The notes under the pieces were generated by a model. That model did not search any database, was not told the origin of the DNA, and saw only the letters and a program-made list of their open reading frames with translations. Positions 23,101 to 31,959 of a stretch of DNA of 64,000 nucleotides are shown piece after piece (positions within the stretch are counted from its first letter, which is position 1; each line of letters starts with the position of its first letter). The translations under genes and the position numbers were made by a program. Source of the stretch: Dermacentor variabilis (Eukaryota > Arthropoda > Arachnida > Ixodida > Ixodidae); assembly GCF_050947875.1 (NCBI RefSeq), contig NC_134569.1, positions 16,823,631 through 16,887,630 on the forward strand. The letters are read 5' to 3'.

Positions 23101-24638
23101 ACTGTAATCTGCTCAAACCTTATAGACAAAGGGAAGCAGTGGTGTGCATGATGGTAAACGTTCCTGAAGAGCTTCCGGTCGAGCTTCCGGGACTAGGCTC
23201 AGTGACGAACAGGGAAGACACCGGTCAAGTCATTAGTGACCTTATCAGTAAAGCACCGCTGTCGCCCGAGCAGAAAACCGAACTACACCAGCTATTACAA
23301 GAGTTTCAAGGTCTGTTCTCTGAGAGGCCTGGTAGGACTTCTGTACTTACTCATGATATAGAACTTACCTCCCCAGAGCCAGTACGATCCAAGGCGTATC
23401 GGGTGTCACCCCGCCAGAGCGATATTATGGAGGCTGAGGTAAAGAAAATGCTACAGCTCGGTGTTATTGAGGCAGGTGAGAGTGATTATACCTCCCCTTT
23501 GATTTTAGTTGAGGTACCGGGCAAGGAACCTCGTCCTTGCGTCGACTACCGCAGGCTTAATTCCATCACTAAGGATCAAATTTATCCGATCCCTAACATC
23601 GAGGAGTGCCTTGAGAAAGTTAGTAGCGCTCAGTTTATTTCCACCCTAGATCTTGTCAGGGGTTATTGGCAGGTTCCACTTACAGAAGAGGCTAGTAGGT
23701 ATGCGGCGTTCATTTCACCAATGGGAACATTCCGTCCTAAAGTGTTGAGTTTTGGTTTGAAGAATGCGCCATACTGTTTTTCAAGCCTCATGGATAAAGT
23801 GTTGCGGGGACAGCAAGAATTCGCTTTACCGTATCTAGACGACGTAGCGATATTCTCCGCATCCTGGTCTGAGCATATGGCACACTTGCGGGCAGTGCTA
23901 ACCCGCCTGCGCGAAGCGGGCTTGACAGTAAAGGCTCCTAAGTGCCAGTTAGCACAGGCCGAGGTTGTCTACCTCGGTCACGTGATTGGTCAGGGTCGTC
24001 GCCGCCCCTCTGAAATAAAAGTGGCCGCTGTGCGAGACTTTCCGCAACCGCGCACAAAGACCGATATTCGGTCGTTCTTAGGTGTCGCCGGCTACTATCA
24101 GAGGTACATCCCCAGGTACTCTGATATCGCGGCTCCCCTGACGGATGCTCTAAGAAAGTCAGAGCCTCAAACAGTCGTCTGGGACGAGACAAAGGAAAGA
24201 GCTTTTAGCGCCCTAAAGAGTGCCCTAACAAACCAGCCTGTGCTACGATCGCCAGACTATACAAAAGGGTTCATTGTTCAGTGCGATGCTAGTGAGCGAG
24301 GCATGGGCGTTGTACTGTGCCAACGGGAAAAGGGAGAAGTAGAACACCCCGTCCTGTATGCTAGTCGTAAGCTGACCAGTCGTGAGCAGGCGTTTAGCGC
24401 CACCGAGAAAGAGTGTGCATGTCTCGTGTGGGCCGTTCAGAAATTGTCATGCTATCTAGCCGGCTCGAGGTTTATCATTGAGACGGATCACTGCCCTCTC
24501 CAATGGCTGCAGACCATCTCTCCCAAAAATGGCCGCCTCCTGCGCTGGAGCCTCGCTTTACAACAATATTCCTTTGAGGTGCGTTACAAAAAGGGGAGTC
24601 TCAACGGTAACGCCGATGGCTTAAGTCGAAGCCCCTAA
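20160..24638 (+). CDS. Gag-Pol polyprotein of LTR retrotransposon copy 1, 1492 aa, order Gag-PR-IN-RT-RH
   Basis: A single open frame from ATG (context AGCAGCCATGG). The N-terminus is gag-like with a Glu/Arg/Lys-rich coiled coil (about residues 55-105). It has one CCHC knuckle CYTCQKPGHFSAQC at 352-365 and a retropepsin-like LRDSAATMDVV around Asp406, with Ala where Gly is usual. Next comes the integrase: zinc-binding HHCC starting at His651 and ending CDTC at 688-691, then a DDE core at Asp721, Asp780 and Glu815. A GPY/F-like WEGPARIVQ segment follows. Only then come the reverse transcriptase (YLDD at 1225-1228) and an RNase H with Asp1376. The frame ends shortly after RNase H. Ty3/gypsy elements normally place integrase last. 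This order matches the Gmr1 group. No stops or frameshifts. Confidence 0.93.
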   Translation: MDLKSLRKPKLLELARELGLDVSDKLRKPELLKAILELEAEDDELSECLETIEERETAKRQERERKEQKEKEERERKEQNEREQQERDRQHALEMKRLEVEMERARNGSQAHGAGERVLFKMTDLMRPFKLGEDIGLFLVNFERTCEKQEFSRETWPQRLLTLLPGEAADVVARLDREEAEDFDTVKSSLLKKYRLSAEAFRRKFRENEKGKSESYTEFAYRLMSNMQEWLKEEKAFGDHDKVLQCFGLEQFYSRLPENVRYWVLDRPDVCTVAKAAELAEEFVTRRARGAKDGQKGEFGSKFERPKFTPMRAKGNTRSADASGSSATEPKETAAAEAERRKRFEMRQARVCYTCQKPGHFSAQCPETTPKVVFFSLGSTDENMKLLEPYMRNLLVNGKECRVLRDSAATMDVVHPSYVEPHMFTGECAWIKQAVEAHSVCLPVAKVLIEGPFGTLETEAAVSSMLPPQYPYLYSNRSDHLLREKGLLFGEASVQALTRSKVRELAAKAVVAGPTLSNNEKGSEAQQADIQSTPELNKLESVTLKAPDTGEENPDAGKLEELSTDLLIAPTSDGLNRLLKVSRSALIAEQKKDGSLENVRCNVKEGIARKTARFVERGGVLYRKYLDRRGVEFDQLIVPQCYRQDLLRLSHGGSWSGHLGVKKTKDRLLQEYYWPGCFRDADHFVGSCDTCQRVGKPGDKSRAPLKLVPIITEPFRRLIIDTVGPLPVTATGYRHILTVICPATKFPEAVPLKELSSVEIVNALLSIFARVGFPAEIQSDQGTVFTSALTTTFLERCGVKLLHSSVYHPQSNSVEKLHSVMKRVLRALCFEHRTDWELCLPGVMFALRTAPHAATGFSPAELVYGRSLRSPLRMLRESWEGRGDDPVVVEYVLKLLERLRRAQELSGEAMTKAQQRAKVYYDRTARARRFEVGDEVMILRTSLNNKLDVQWEGPARIVQKLSDVNYVVSLPGKRKAQQVYHCNLLKPYRQREAVVCMMVNVPEELPVELPGLGSVTNREDTGQVISDLISKAPLSPEQKTELHQLLQEFQGLFSERPGRTSVLTHDIELTSPEPVRSKAYRVSPRQSDIMEAEVKKMLQLGVIEAGESDYTSPLILVEVPGKEPRPCVDYRRLNSITKDQIYPIPNIEECLEKVSSAQFISTLDLVRGYWQVPLTEEASRYAAFISPMGTFRPKVLSFGLKNAPYCFSSLMDKVLRGQQEFALPYLDDVAIFSASWSEHMAHLRAVLTRLREAGLTVKAPKCQLAQAEVVYLGHVIGQGRRRPSEIKVAAVRDFPQPRTKTDIRSFLGVAGYYQRYIPRYSDIAAPLTDALRKSEPQTVVWDETKERAFSALKSALTNQPVLRSPDYTKGFIVQCDASERGMGVVLCQREKGEVEHPVLYASRKLTSREQAFSATEKECACLVWAVQKLSCYLAGSRFIIETDHCPLQWLQTISPKNGRLLRWSLALQQYSFEVRYKKGSLNGNADGLSRSP

Positions 24639-25123
24639 CGTAGGAATCAGCCTCAAAATTGTTGGTTACTGATGTTTTTCTTCCTGAGGCAGGATTTTTT
24701 TTAACATATTGCTTTTGTTTAGTGTTTCAAAGTGATGATATGCTTTCTAGTGCAATTTTCCAATTTGTGGACGCGTTCTGAGTGATGCTAGACTACTGTA
24801 AGGAACTAGGCAGTGGTATAAAAAGGGGAAAGAGCCTGGCAGGGCTTAGTGAGGGTTGTGCCGTGCTTGCTGACTGAGCGGTTGAGTTTCAGCGTAGTTC
24901 TAACGCTTGCCGGGAACGAGAACAAAAATGTGAACTCTCCCGAAGTCACTTTGCAGTGTCCCGTGCGAACCTGAACGAGAGAACGAGGCCTTCTCTGTGC
25001 GCTGCGCTCAAGAAACGTCGAGGGACGCCCGACTTCGGTTATGAGCATCATCGAGCGACATCCCTCCGGACAGCGGATGCAGTCCCTTGTCCATCGGGAT
25101 CTCCTTCCCCCGGCGGGGCGGTC
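24639..25123 (+). other. 3' untranslated internal region of copy 1, with a second TATA box
   Basis: 485 bp between the gag-pol stop and the 3' LTR, without coding signal. TATAAAAA at 24817-24824 is followed by an LTR-like leader. The same arrangement is found in copy 2. It may be a fossil LTR promoter captured by the element. The last bases before the LTR are G/C-rich and not a clean polypurine tract. Confidence 0.6.
24817..24824 (+). promoter_or_regulatory. Second TATA box upstream of the 3' LTR (copy 1)
   Basis: TATAAAAA in GGTATAAAAAGGGG context, conserved in copy 2 (48768-48775 on the minus strand). Function unproven. Confidence 0.45.
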
Positions 25124-25887
25124 TGTTGCGTTTCGCCTGCGACACGCGGTTTTGCCGGCGCGACTGCGGCGGGGCGGCAGACATTTTGGCCCGTTCGGCG
25201 TCGCCGCAACGCTCCCCGCCAGGCGTTTCCAGGCGTTTCCAGGCGCGACTGCGGCGGGGCGGCAGACATTTTGGCCCGTTCGGCGTCGCCGCAACGCTCC
25301 CCGCCAGGCGTTTCCAGGCGTTTCCAGGCATGTTCCGATGCCACGTGTCTTCATGTGCGTGTGTGAGTGTATGTGCCATTGTGCCCGAACGGCGGCGATG
25401 CGACAGCAGGGGGTCACCCTCTCCTTCCAGTCATTGTGCCCGACCAGAGGCGCTACGAGAGCCGAAGTTACCCTCTCCTCCCAGTCTTTGTGCCCGACCG
25501 GCGGCGCTACGACAGTGTGCGTCACCATTAGCCCATTGTACAATCACGTGCTCGTCTATTGAGGGGTTCCTTCTTGCCCTCAACTGCGAGAGTATAAAAA
25601 CAGCTGCCCCCGGACGCCAAAAGGAGGGCTCCGATTTCTTCTGTTGAGTAAAGTGCTCTCCCGTCTCTCTACTTCGGTCAACCTGACCGCCAACTCTTTG
25701 CGATGTTAAAATAAACAAGTTGTTTTGTTGTTACCAGTCGACTCATGCTTTGCCGGGACCTTCGGATGCTTCCAGTTGTACCCCAGGCCGCCAGGCCAAC
25801 GCTACCCTTGGGGCTTGCGACCCAGGTACAACCACGGGCGTCAGCGCCGAGTTCCCAACAACCGATGCCATCGGTGGGATCCAAATA
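25124..25887 (+). repeat. 3' LTR of copy 1
   Basis: 764 bp, identical by eye to 19081-19844 except C to T at the penultimate position. Includes the 85-bp duplication, TATA box and AATAAA. Confidence 0.92.
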
Positions 25888-25891
25888 CAGT
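25888..25891. repeat. Target-site duplication CAGT, right (LTR copy 1)
   Basis: Matches 19077-19080. Confidence 0.65.
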
Positions 25892-28411
25892 TCATAATAT
25901 TTAGATAAAACGAATAACACGTCAGTCACTTGACATGCAGTATTAGATTCAACTGACTTGAATCCCTTGATTAATAAAGCTGACAAGGGCTTCGGGAAGT
26001 TCGTAATTGATGGCCACACGAGTACAGCACTGAAGACACAGAGACACACGTGTCTCTCCGAGCAAGAGACTCCGAGCAACAATGTGAGGAAAAACTATAC
26101 AATGAGTTATACAATTAGTTATTTTTACGGTTCAATAGTAGTTTTCAATATAATTTGCTCTCATCACTTATGCCTCTAGTTAACTTTGTTTACCTCTGAC
26201 TAAAGACTACATGGCAATATTAATCAGTACCATTATGATGTTTCGTTATACTACAGTATGATAAGCAGTTAGACAACCGTAATGGTCGCCGGTGCCAGCA
26301 ACGGTACGTTTCGTTTTAAGACAGGTTCATGTGACACACAGTGTACTTATAAAAATAAAAGAAATGCGAGAATTCCAAACGATTCCTATAATAATACTTG
26401 TTGAAACAAAGATACCCGGCTGGACTGTGCACATTTTTCAGGTGTTAATGCAATATGCCCGTGCCGAACGAACATGCTCAGCATACTGACTGCAGTTTTG
26501 AACAATCACGTTAAGATTTGCAATTTATTTCCGCTTAGAACAGTCTGCAATGTCTCTTTTCTCATACTTCGAGATGAATACATTTGCCACACTTTCAGTA
26601 GAATGCACATGAATGGGGGCGTACTGATCAGGTTACTTATCAACTAAAACATGTTACGATCTCTTAGGTGTGTTGATAAGGGTAGAACAAATGCAATGCC
26701 CACTGAATTATTTGAATAATCTGTGCGTTATCTACTTAGAAAAGACCACCAAATTGATAATCTGGCTCTTTTTTCTTTTGTACAGCGCATATTGTATGCA
26801 GTCTGTCCAAGACGACGGCACTACATGCAACAGTAATGAAAACCGGAACACTTATTACGCACGACAATGGCTTCATACCATGCACGATTAGCACAATGCG
26901 AATCTGCGCCAGCAGCTGCCTTGTGATGAAGAGCACGTAAACTGCAGAACGCCGAAGCATCGGAAGCCGCTTAACGCTTTTCATATAGCTCGAAAGATAA
27001 CTTCTGCTGCTAAATTGTTTAAAAAAGAGACAAAAAACAAATCTTCCAACTACCGTCAAACGCAATGCCTTCAGTTTGAAACGTGTAAAGGTGTTCCCGG
27101 AGCGACTAATTTATTGTTCTCTAATTTTTCGGCTAAGTTGCGAAGCTGCAAGTGACTGAGCTTATCGCAGGTTTCATGCTCCAAAAGCGTTTGCGGTTGC
27201 ATATAAATAGATTGGGTGAATCTAGAGATTTCTACTAGATATTTCTTCAAGTCTCGTGTTTTGCTTGCTGTAACTTCCCAAAATTATTTAGATTGGTTGC
27301 CAGGAACCTTAAAAATACTGTTACATTTAAACTATGCGAAAACGGCAGCGCACACACTGCTGATGCATGCCCCGCAAACACGGCCTTTCATCCGAGTACG
27401 CTAGCAGTTATTCAACTATGCCTGTCTGTTTGAAAATTCTTGATGCTAACACAATTTCGAGATATATACGTAAAGCGTGTCACGAGAATTTCACTACACA
27501 TACGGTGCAGCATTCATCGCGGCCGGATCAAGCGCCACTAAATGAGATCTACCACACTGGCTGCCTAACACACACAATCCGCTTAGTGGTAGCTAAGTAT
27601 CAAGATAAAACATGGTGTACTTCCTTTTTTACGCACCTAAGCTATAATGATAAAATCAACAAGCACGAGCGATCGCTCGCCGTAAAACATTCCGTATAGT
27701 AGAAGCGAGAACAAGAGCGCGTTATCAAACCATGTCAACGACAAACCGACACTATACCCGAGTCGCCTGCGCTACATGCAGCCGGTTCGCGCTACGAAAT
27801 GCGCTCACATAATCATGAAGTATTGACGCAAAACGTCTTTGATAAAGCTTACCATTCAGTGTAGTTGACGTGTGATGCCACCAAGAAGACACGCATACAC
27901 AGACACCAACGTTCAGGGAGACACCGCACACCGGCACAACCGTTTACGTGCCTGGCGCACTCGTTGAGACGGCGCACCGCCGCGCATGCGCAAGAGCTCC
28001 GAGCATGCGCAGGAGCTCCGCGCGGGAGGGCGTGCGCGCTCGGAGGAGTGTGAGCGCCTTTTCCTCCTTCATTTTTTTCTTTGTCTCTTTCTCTCTCTCT
28101 GCTCGCCATGCGCGCCGGAACGGGTGGCTTTTCTTTTCCGTTATGCATTTTTTTCGTGGACGAATGATGTACGCTGGCAGGTTGTATGAAAAACGCTGTG
28201 GGCTATCGTATGAGACTGGAACGCTAACATGAATGTGCTGTTTGTAAAAGCCGTTACGGGGCCCTTCAGACGTTTTAGACGCATTATTGCCAGCGTCGAT
28301 GAGTAATACAGCGTATTTGTAGCATATCTTCCAGCGTACCGCCAAATGTGATGCCCGCACGTATGTTAGTGCTAATTTTCTGTTCCGATGATAGGTCAAA
28401 GGAATCAGTAC
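25892..28411. other. AT-rich stretch without recognisable gene; short CpG-rich patch
   Basis: Small frames only. 26220-26480 is a diverged direct duplicate of 18110-18360 on the other side of the retrotransposon. At 27920-28100 the sequence turns CpG-rich and has two GCATGCGC motifs about 19 bp apart (NRF1-type core), which could be promoter-like; no first exon is recognisable. Confidence 0.45.
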
Positions 28412-28424
28412 AGCATTGAGGTAC
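28412..28424. repeat. Target-site duplication, left (SINE)
   Basis: AGCATTGAGGTAC, identical to 28665-28677. Confidence 0.85.
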
Positions 28425-28664
28425 ACCCGCCGTGGTTGCTCAGTGGCTATGGTGTTGGGCTGCTGAGCACGAGGTCGCGGGATCGAATCCCGGCCACGGC
28501 GGCCGCATTTCGATGGGGGCGAAATGCGAAAACACCCGTGTGCGTAGATTTAGGCGCACGTTAAAGAACCCCAGGTGGTCAAAATTTCCGGAGTCCTCCA
28601 CTACGGCGTGCCTCATAATCAGAAAGTGGTTTTGGCACGTAAAACCCCAAATATTATTATTATT
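28425..28664 (+). mobile_element. tRNA-derived SINE (Ruka-like), full length
   Basis: The head (about 28428-28500) folds like a tRNA, with GCCGTGG pairing with CCACGGC, an A-box-like TGGTTGCTCAGTGG and a B box GGATCGAATCC. The body carries CCCCAGGTGGTCAAAATTTC and CACTACGGCGTGCCTCATAA, and the tail is (ATT)n. Exact 13-bp duplications flank it. It is the same family as the copy at 8026-8262. RNA polymerase III would drive it. Confidence 0.9.
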
Positions 28665-28677
28665 AGCATTGAGGTAC
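28665..28677. repeat. Target-site duplication, right (SINE)
   Basis: AGCATTGAGGTAC, identical to 28412-28424. Confidence 0.85.
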
Positions 28678-29350
28678 TCATATGCGTGGCTGCGCAGGCA
28701 TACCGCCGGCGAAATACTGGGTGGGCTCAGAGAATTTGGCACCTATTTTAAGTGAATGAGAAACTTTGATGAGTTTATAGTGCAGGATATTAGGCAACAA
28801 AAGTCGCCCGATGTTAGTGACGCAGCTGAGATATGAAGACAATGTGAAAAGTATCCGAGAATCGGACGACACACAACGCGAACACCACATGCGCGACATC
28901 GGTTCATGGCGCATTCACAAAGTCCGCGTTGTCAGCTACAAACATTACGAGTGTCTTTGCTGTTAGCTTGATGCCTGTTTCGAATCCACTTGTATATGAA
29001 GCTGGCGTTCATAACATATATTTTAACAAGTGGATCGGCGTTTTGCTTCCGTTATTCTACTGCCGCAAAAGTGATGCGACAACTGTGAATACTGTCTTGG
29101 GATTGCCGAGAGCGACTACGTAGATCATATGTGGTCAACAAATGCGGAGGTATACACTATGTGTATACTAAAGTCTACAAATAGGCTCTACAGCAATCTC
29201 AGCAGTATACAACTTTAGTGGCTTATATCAAATGCAGCTATGTATTATCCACCGGTACCTGCGCTTGGTTACAGCGTACACGGGTTGGGCCCAGATTAAC
29301 GATGTTTGTCTATTGTTAATCTATAGACATGCAAGACCACGACAACTCAG

Positions 29351-29370
29351 AGGTGGTGAATTCACCACCT
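29351..29370. repeat. Perfect 20-bp palindrome
   Basis: Centred on an EcoRI-type GAATTC with arms AGGTGGT and ACCACCT. Lies in a GC-rich block (29330-29680) that interrupts the AT-rich palindromic region. Confidence 0.85.
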
Positions 29371-29538
29371 GGTCTGCGTGCTTTCGCCACTTATTCACCC
29401 CCTTTGCCACATCTTCCCCATCTGACCTTCACCACCTGGTCTTCGCGAAGTGTACGTCCGGGAAGCAGCCAGGTTTAGGGCCTTCGGGTGCCTGGAAGAC
29501 CTTGGTGACTCGGACGGTGCCTGCTCCGCCGCGATCCT

Positions 29539-29562
29539 CGTTCGGTGCAGCTGCACCGAACG
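29539..29562. repeat. Perfect 24-bp palindrome
   Basis: Arms CGTTCGGTGCAG and CTGCACCGAACG abut without a spacer. A second small inverted pair (CAGACTAG, CAGTCTG) follows at once. Confidence 0.85.
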
Positions 29563-29679
29563 CAGACTAGCAGTCTGCACGGTTTGCCCGCCGCGCCGGG
29601 GTTGCGGTGCCGTCGCGCATGAACCAGTGCCATATCATCGCGTTCGCAGAGGGCGGGGGGTATGGGAACTCGGAATTAC

Positions 29680-30420
29680 ATATTATCGACTTTCTTCTAT
29701 AGACATTCAATACACCAGGAGTAGAGAAAAAATAGAAACCTTGTCGACTATTGTCCATAATATAGAGAGTCAACAGACAAAGTATGGACAAAAATAAATA
29801 GAAACTGTATCGGCTTTCGTCTACAGGTAATCCATATAGAGGGGAAGTAGACAAAGAAGAAACAAACTCCTTATCGAATTTTTTCTATAGACCGTCTATA
29901 GAGTGCGAGTAGACAAAAAGAAATAGAAATCTTATCGACTTTCGTCTACAGAAAGTCTATATACAAAGTATATGGACAAAAATAAATAGACATTGTATCG
30001 AGGTTCGTCTAAAAGTAGTCCATAGAGGGGAAATAGACAAAAAAAACACAAGCACCTTATCGAATTTTTTCTATAGACCGTCTATAGACTACGAATAGAC
30101 AAAAAGAAATAGAAACCCTATCGACTTTCGTCTATAGAAAGTCTAAAGACAAAGTATGGACAAAAATAGATAGAGACTGTGTCGACTTTCGTCTGTAGGT
30201 ATTCTATAGAGGGGAAGCAGACAAAAAGGAAACAAACACCTTATCGACTTTTTTCTATAGACCGTCTATAGACTGCGAATAGACAAAAAGAAATAGAAAC
30301 TTTATCGACTTTCGTCTATAGACAGTCTGTAGACTTTATATCAACAAAAGTCCAAATCTATAGAAAGGAAAGGTCGTCTATGAAAAGTCTATAGACTTTC
30401 TATAGACAGTCTAAAGTCAT
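29680..30420. repeat. Right-hand tandem array, about 185-bp period, of TCTATAGAC-type units
   Basis: CTTATCGA(A/C)TTTTTTCTATAG recurs at about 29870, 30056 and 30240, periods 186 and 184. Each unit also holds an AGACAAAAAGAAATAGAAA block and a CTTTCGTCTA(T/C)AG block. The right edge passes into the terminal CCCTTACAAAAAT inverted repeat. Confidence 0.8.
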
Positions 30421-30431
30421 TTTTGTAAGGG

Positions 30432-31955
30432 CAGCGTAGTTGGAGTTACTGTGACCGCAAGGACAGCGATCAGTAGCACTGATGCCTGACGAAGAGCGAA
30501 TCTTTACGGGCTGCGGAACCGCTAACATTGAATTTGAACCACCCCACTCTTACACAAGGACAAATGCCTTCGCTGGCGGGAAGGCGCATGATTGTTCAGC
30601 TATGTGACGCGGTCCACTGACACGCTGGCCGTGTCGAATCATGTGGGCAGCGTCGCTACACGTTCGCGATTTTGCTGCGCCCGATTAGCCATTGCTTGTG
30701 AGCAAACGAGACACGTGTGGCGAGGTATGGCGGCAGTAACTGCTTTGGTTACAAGTTGTATGGAAACATTCTTCGGTTCAATGACACCCTTTATCTGTCT
30801 ATATACACAGCGTGTCTCGGCGTCGACATTTGTAGTACGCGTGCGTTCAAAGTTCAACCGTTCGCTTCAGCGATGAACGCTGGAGTGACACGGCGTCCCT
30901 GCGTGTAAACATGCATATATACCATCGAGGCGTTCTTCTGCCGTCTAGATTTCCGCGTGACCCGAATGTTCGTCCACACAGTTCCTCGCGCGCGTGCGAG
31001 AGAGTTTTCCTCCGATGCCGGCGATACGCGCCGGTTGTTTCCTCCGACGATTACTTTCGGTATGACCCCGTCGACGGTGCGTGGAAGTCACGCAAACAGG
31101 AAGGGAGTATACTGTAGCCCTAGCACGCAGAAAAGTTGGCAGGGGTTCGACTAACCGAACGTTTGCAACGTAATATGTTTGGAGTTTCGGATATGAACAT
31201 TATAAACAAATAGCGCAGATCCCACGAGCTGCAGCAATCGGTTTAAGCGATCGACTCTGTTTTTCATTAGCGGCCATTTGCCCCAAGCTAGAGCACAGGA
31301 CCAATTTATACATTTTCACCGGGAAACGCCACGCTCAGCATAAACTGGCGACGTTCGAACATGCGGATCCCACGCATGACGATGACGCAATGGCGATGAC
31401 GGCATGACAACAGTGTCATGACGACACTGAAATGACTAAGGCTTCACTTTATAAATCTTAGTAAGGGTCCAAATTCAGCTTTTCGTCCGTAAGAAATCTT
31501 TGTCACTGGTACGACCGCAGCCTAGGTATACGTTTACATTTAGGATTGGCCGGTGCCCGTTTTTACGAACTTTCTTTAGCCTAATAACTAGTTTGTAAAG
31601 ACGAACCGCGAACTCCGAAGAAAGAAAACAACTTTATTGTCTGACGTCTGTAGTTCGAGCCGTCCCCGCTTTTGTAGGTGGCGCTGAGCGCTGGCGAATT
31701 GCTTGTTGGAAACGAAAAAAAAAAGAAAAAAGAAAAAAGAAGAAACCGAAAAGCTGGTGGAGCAGGGAGACACGAGAATTGATCGCCGAACAACAAAAAG
31801 CATCACGAAAACAGAGGCAGGCAAACAAAAAATAAATAAATAGAAAGAATCGCAGTTGCTGCAGGAAGAAGTAGTCAGAAAATCGGAAATATAATCGGAA
31901 AAAGAAATCTATGGTTCAAATACTGGTTTAAGCAAAGATAAAAGGTGAGAGTGAA
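30432..31955. other. No recognisable gene
   Basis: Short overlapping frames without signatures. Confidence 0.5.
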
Positions 31956-31959
31956 CGTC

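Larger units (their letters stand above)
19081..25887 (+). mobile_element. Complete LTR retrotransposon, copy 1 (integrase-before-RT, Ty3/gypsy-like)
   Basis: Two 764-bp LTRs (19081-19844 and 25124-25887) flank a 315-bp leader, one 1492-codon gag-pol frame (20160-24638) and a 485-bp 3' untranslated part. LTRs begin TGTTGCG and differ, as far as I can read, only at the penultimate base (CA versus TA). The 4-bp duplication CAGT marks integration. Near-identical LTRs and an intact frame indicate a recent insertion. A second, inverted copy is at 47686-54533. Confidence 0.92.
16585..30431. mobile_element. Candidate large DNA transposon bounded by 13-bp TIRs and palindromic subterminal arrays
   Basis: The left end CCCTTACAAAAAT (16585-16597) is the exact reverse complement of 30419-30431. 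Immediately inside both ends lie long arrays built from TCTATAGAC-type palindromes (about 16600-17640 and 29680-30420). Outside both ends this sequence type stops abruptly. The 13.8-kb interior holds a younger LTR retrotransposon (19081-25887), a SINE (28425-28664) and AT-rich DNA without a recognisable transposase. Only a CA dinucleotide flanks both ends, which is weak as a target duplication. Alternatively, two separate short palindromic elements happen to face each other. Confidence 0.45.

Noticed and set aside
24806..25543. 245-codon minus-strand open frame
   Set aside because: Lies antisense across the 3' internal region and LTR of copy 1. The repeated residues come from the 85-bp LTR duplication.
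28428..28500. Apparent tRNA gene
   Set aside because: It is the head of a SINE with body, tail and target duplications, so not a functional tRNA locus.
29450..29797. 115-codon frame across the GC-rich palindromic block
   Set aside because: Spans palindromes and repeat array; composition explains the open frame.
16583..30433. CA dinucleotide flanking both ends of the 13.8-kb block as a target duplication
   Set aside because: Two bases match by chance too easily; recorded only as a weak hint.
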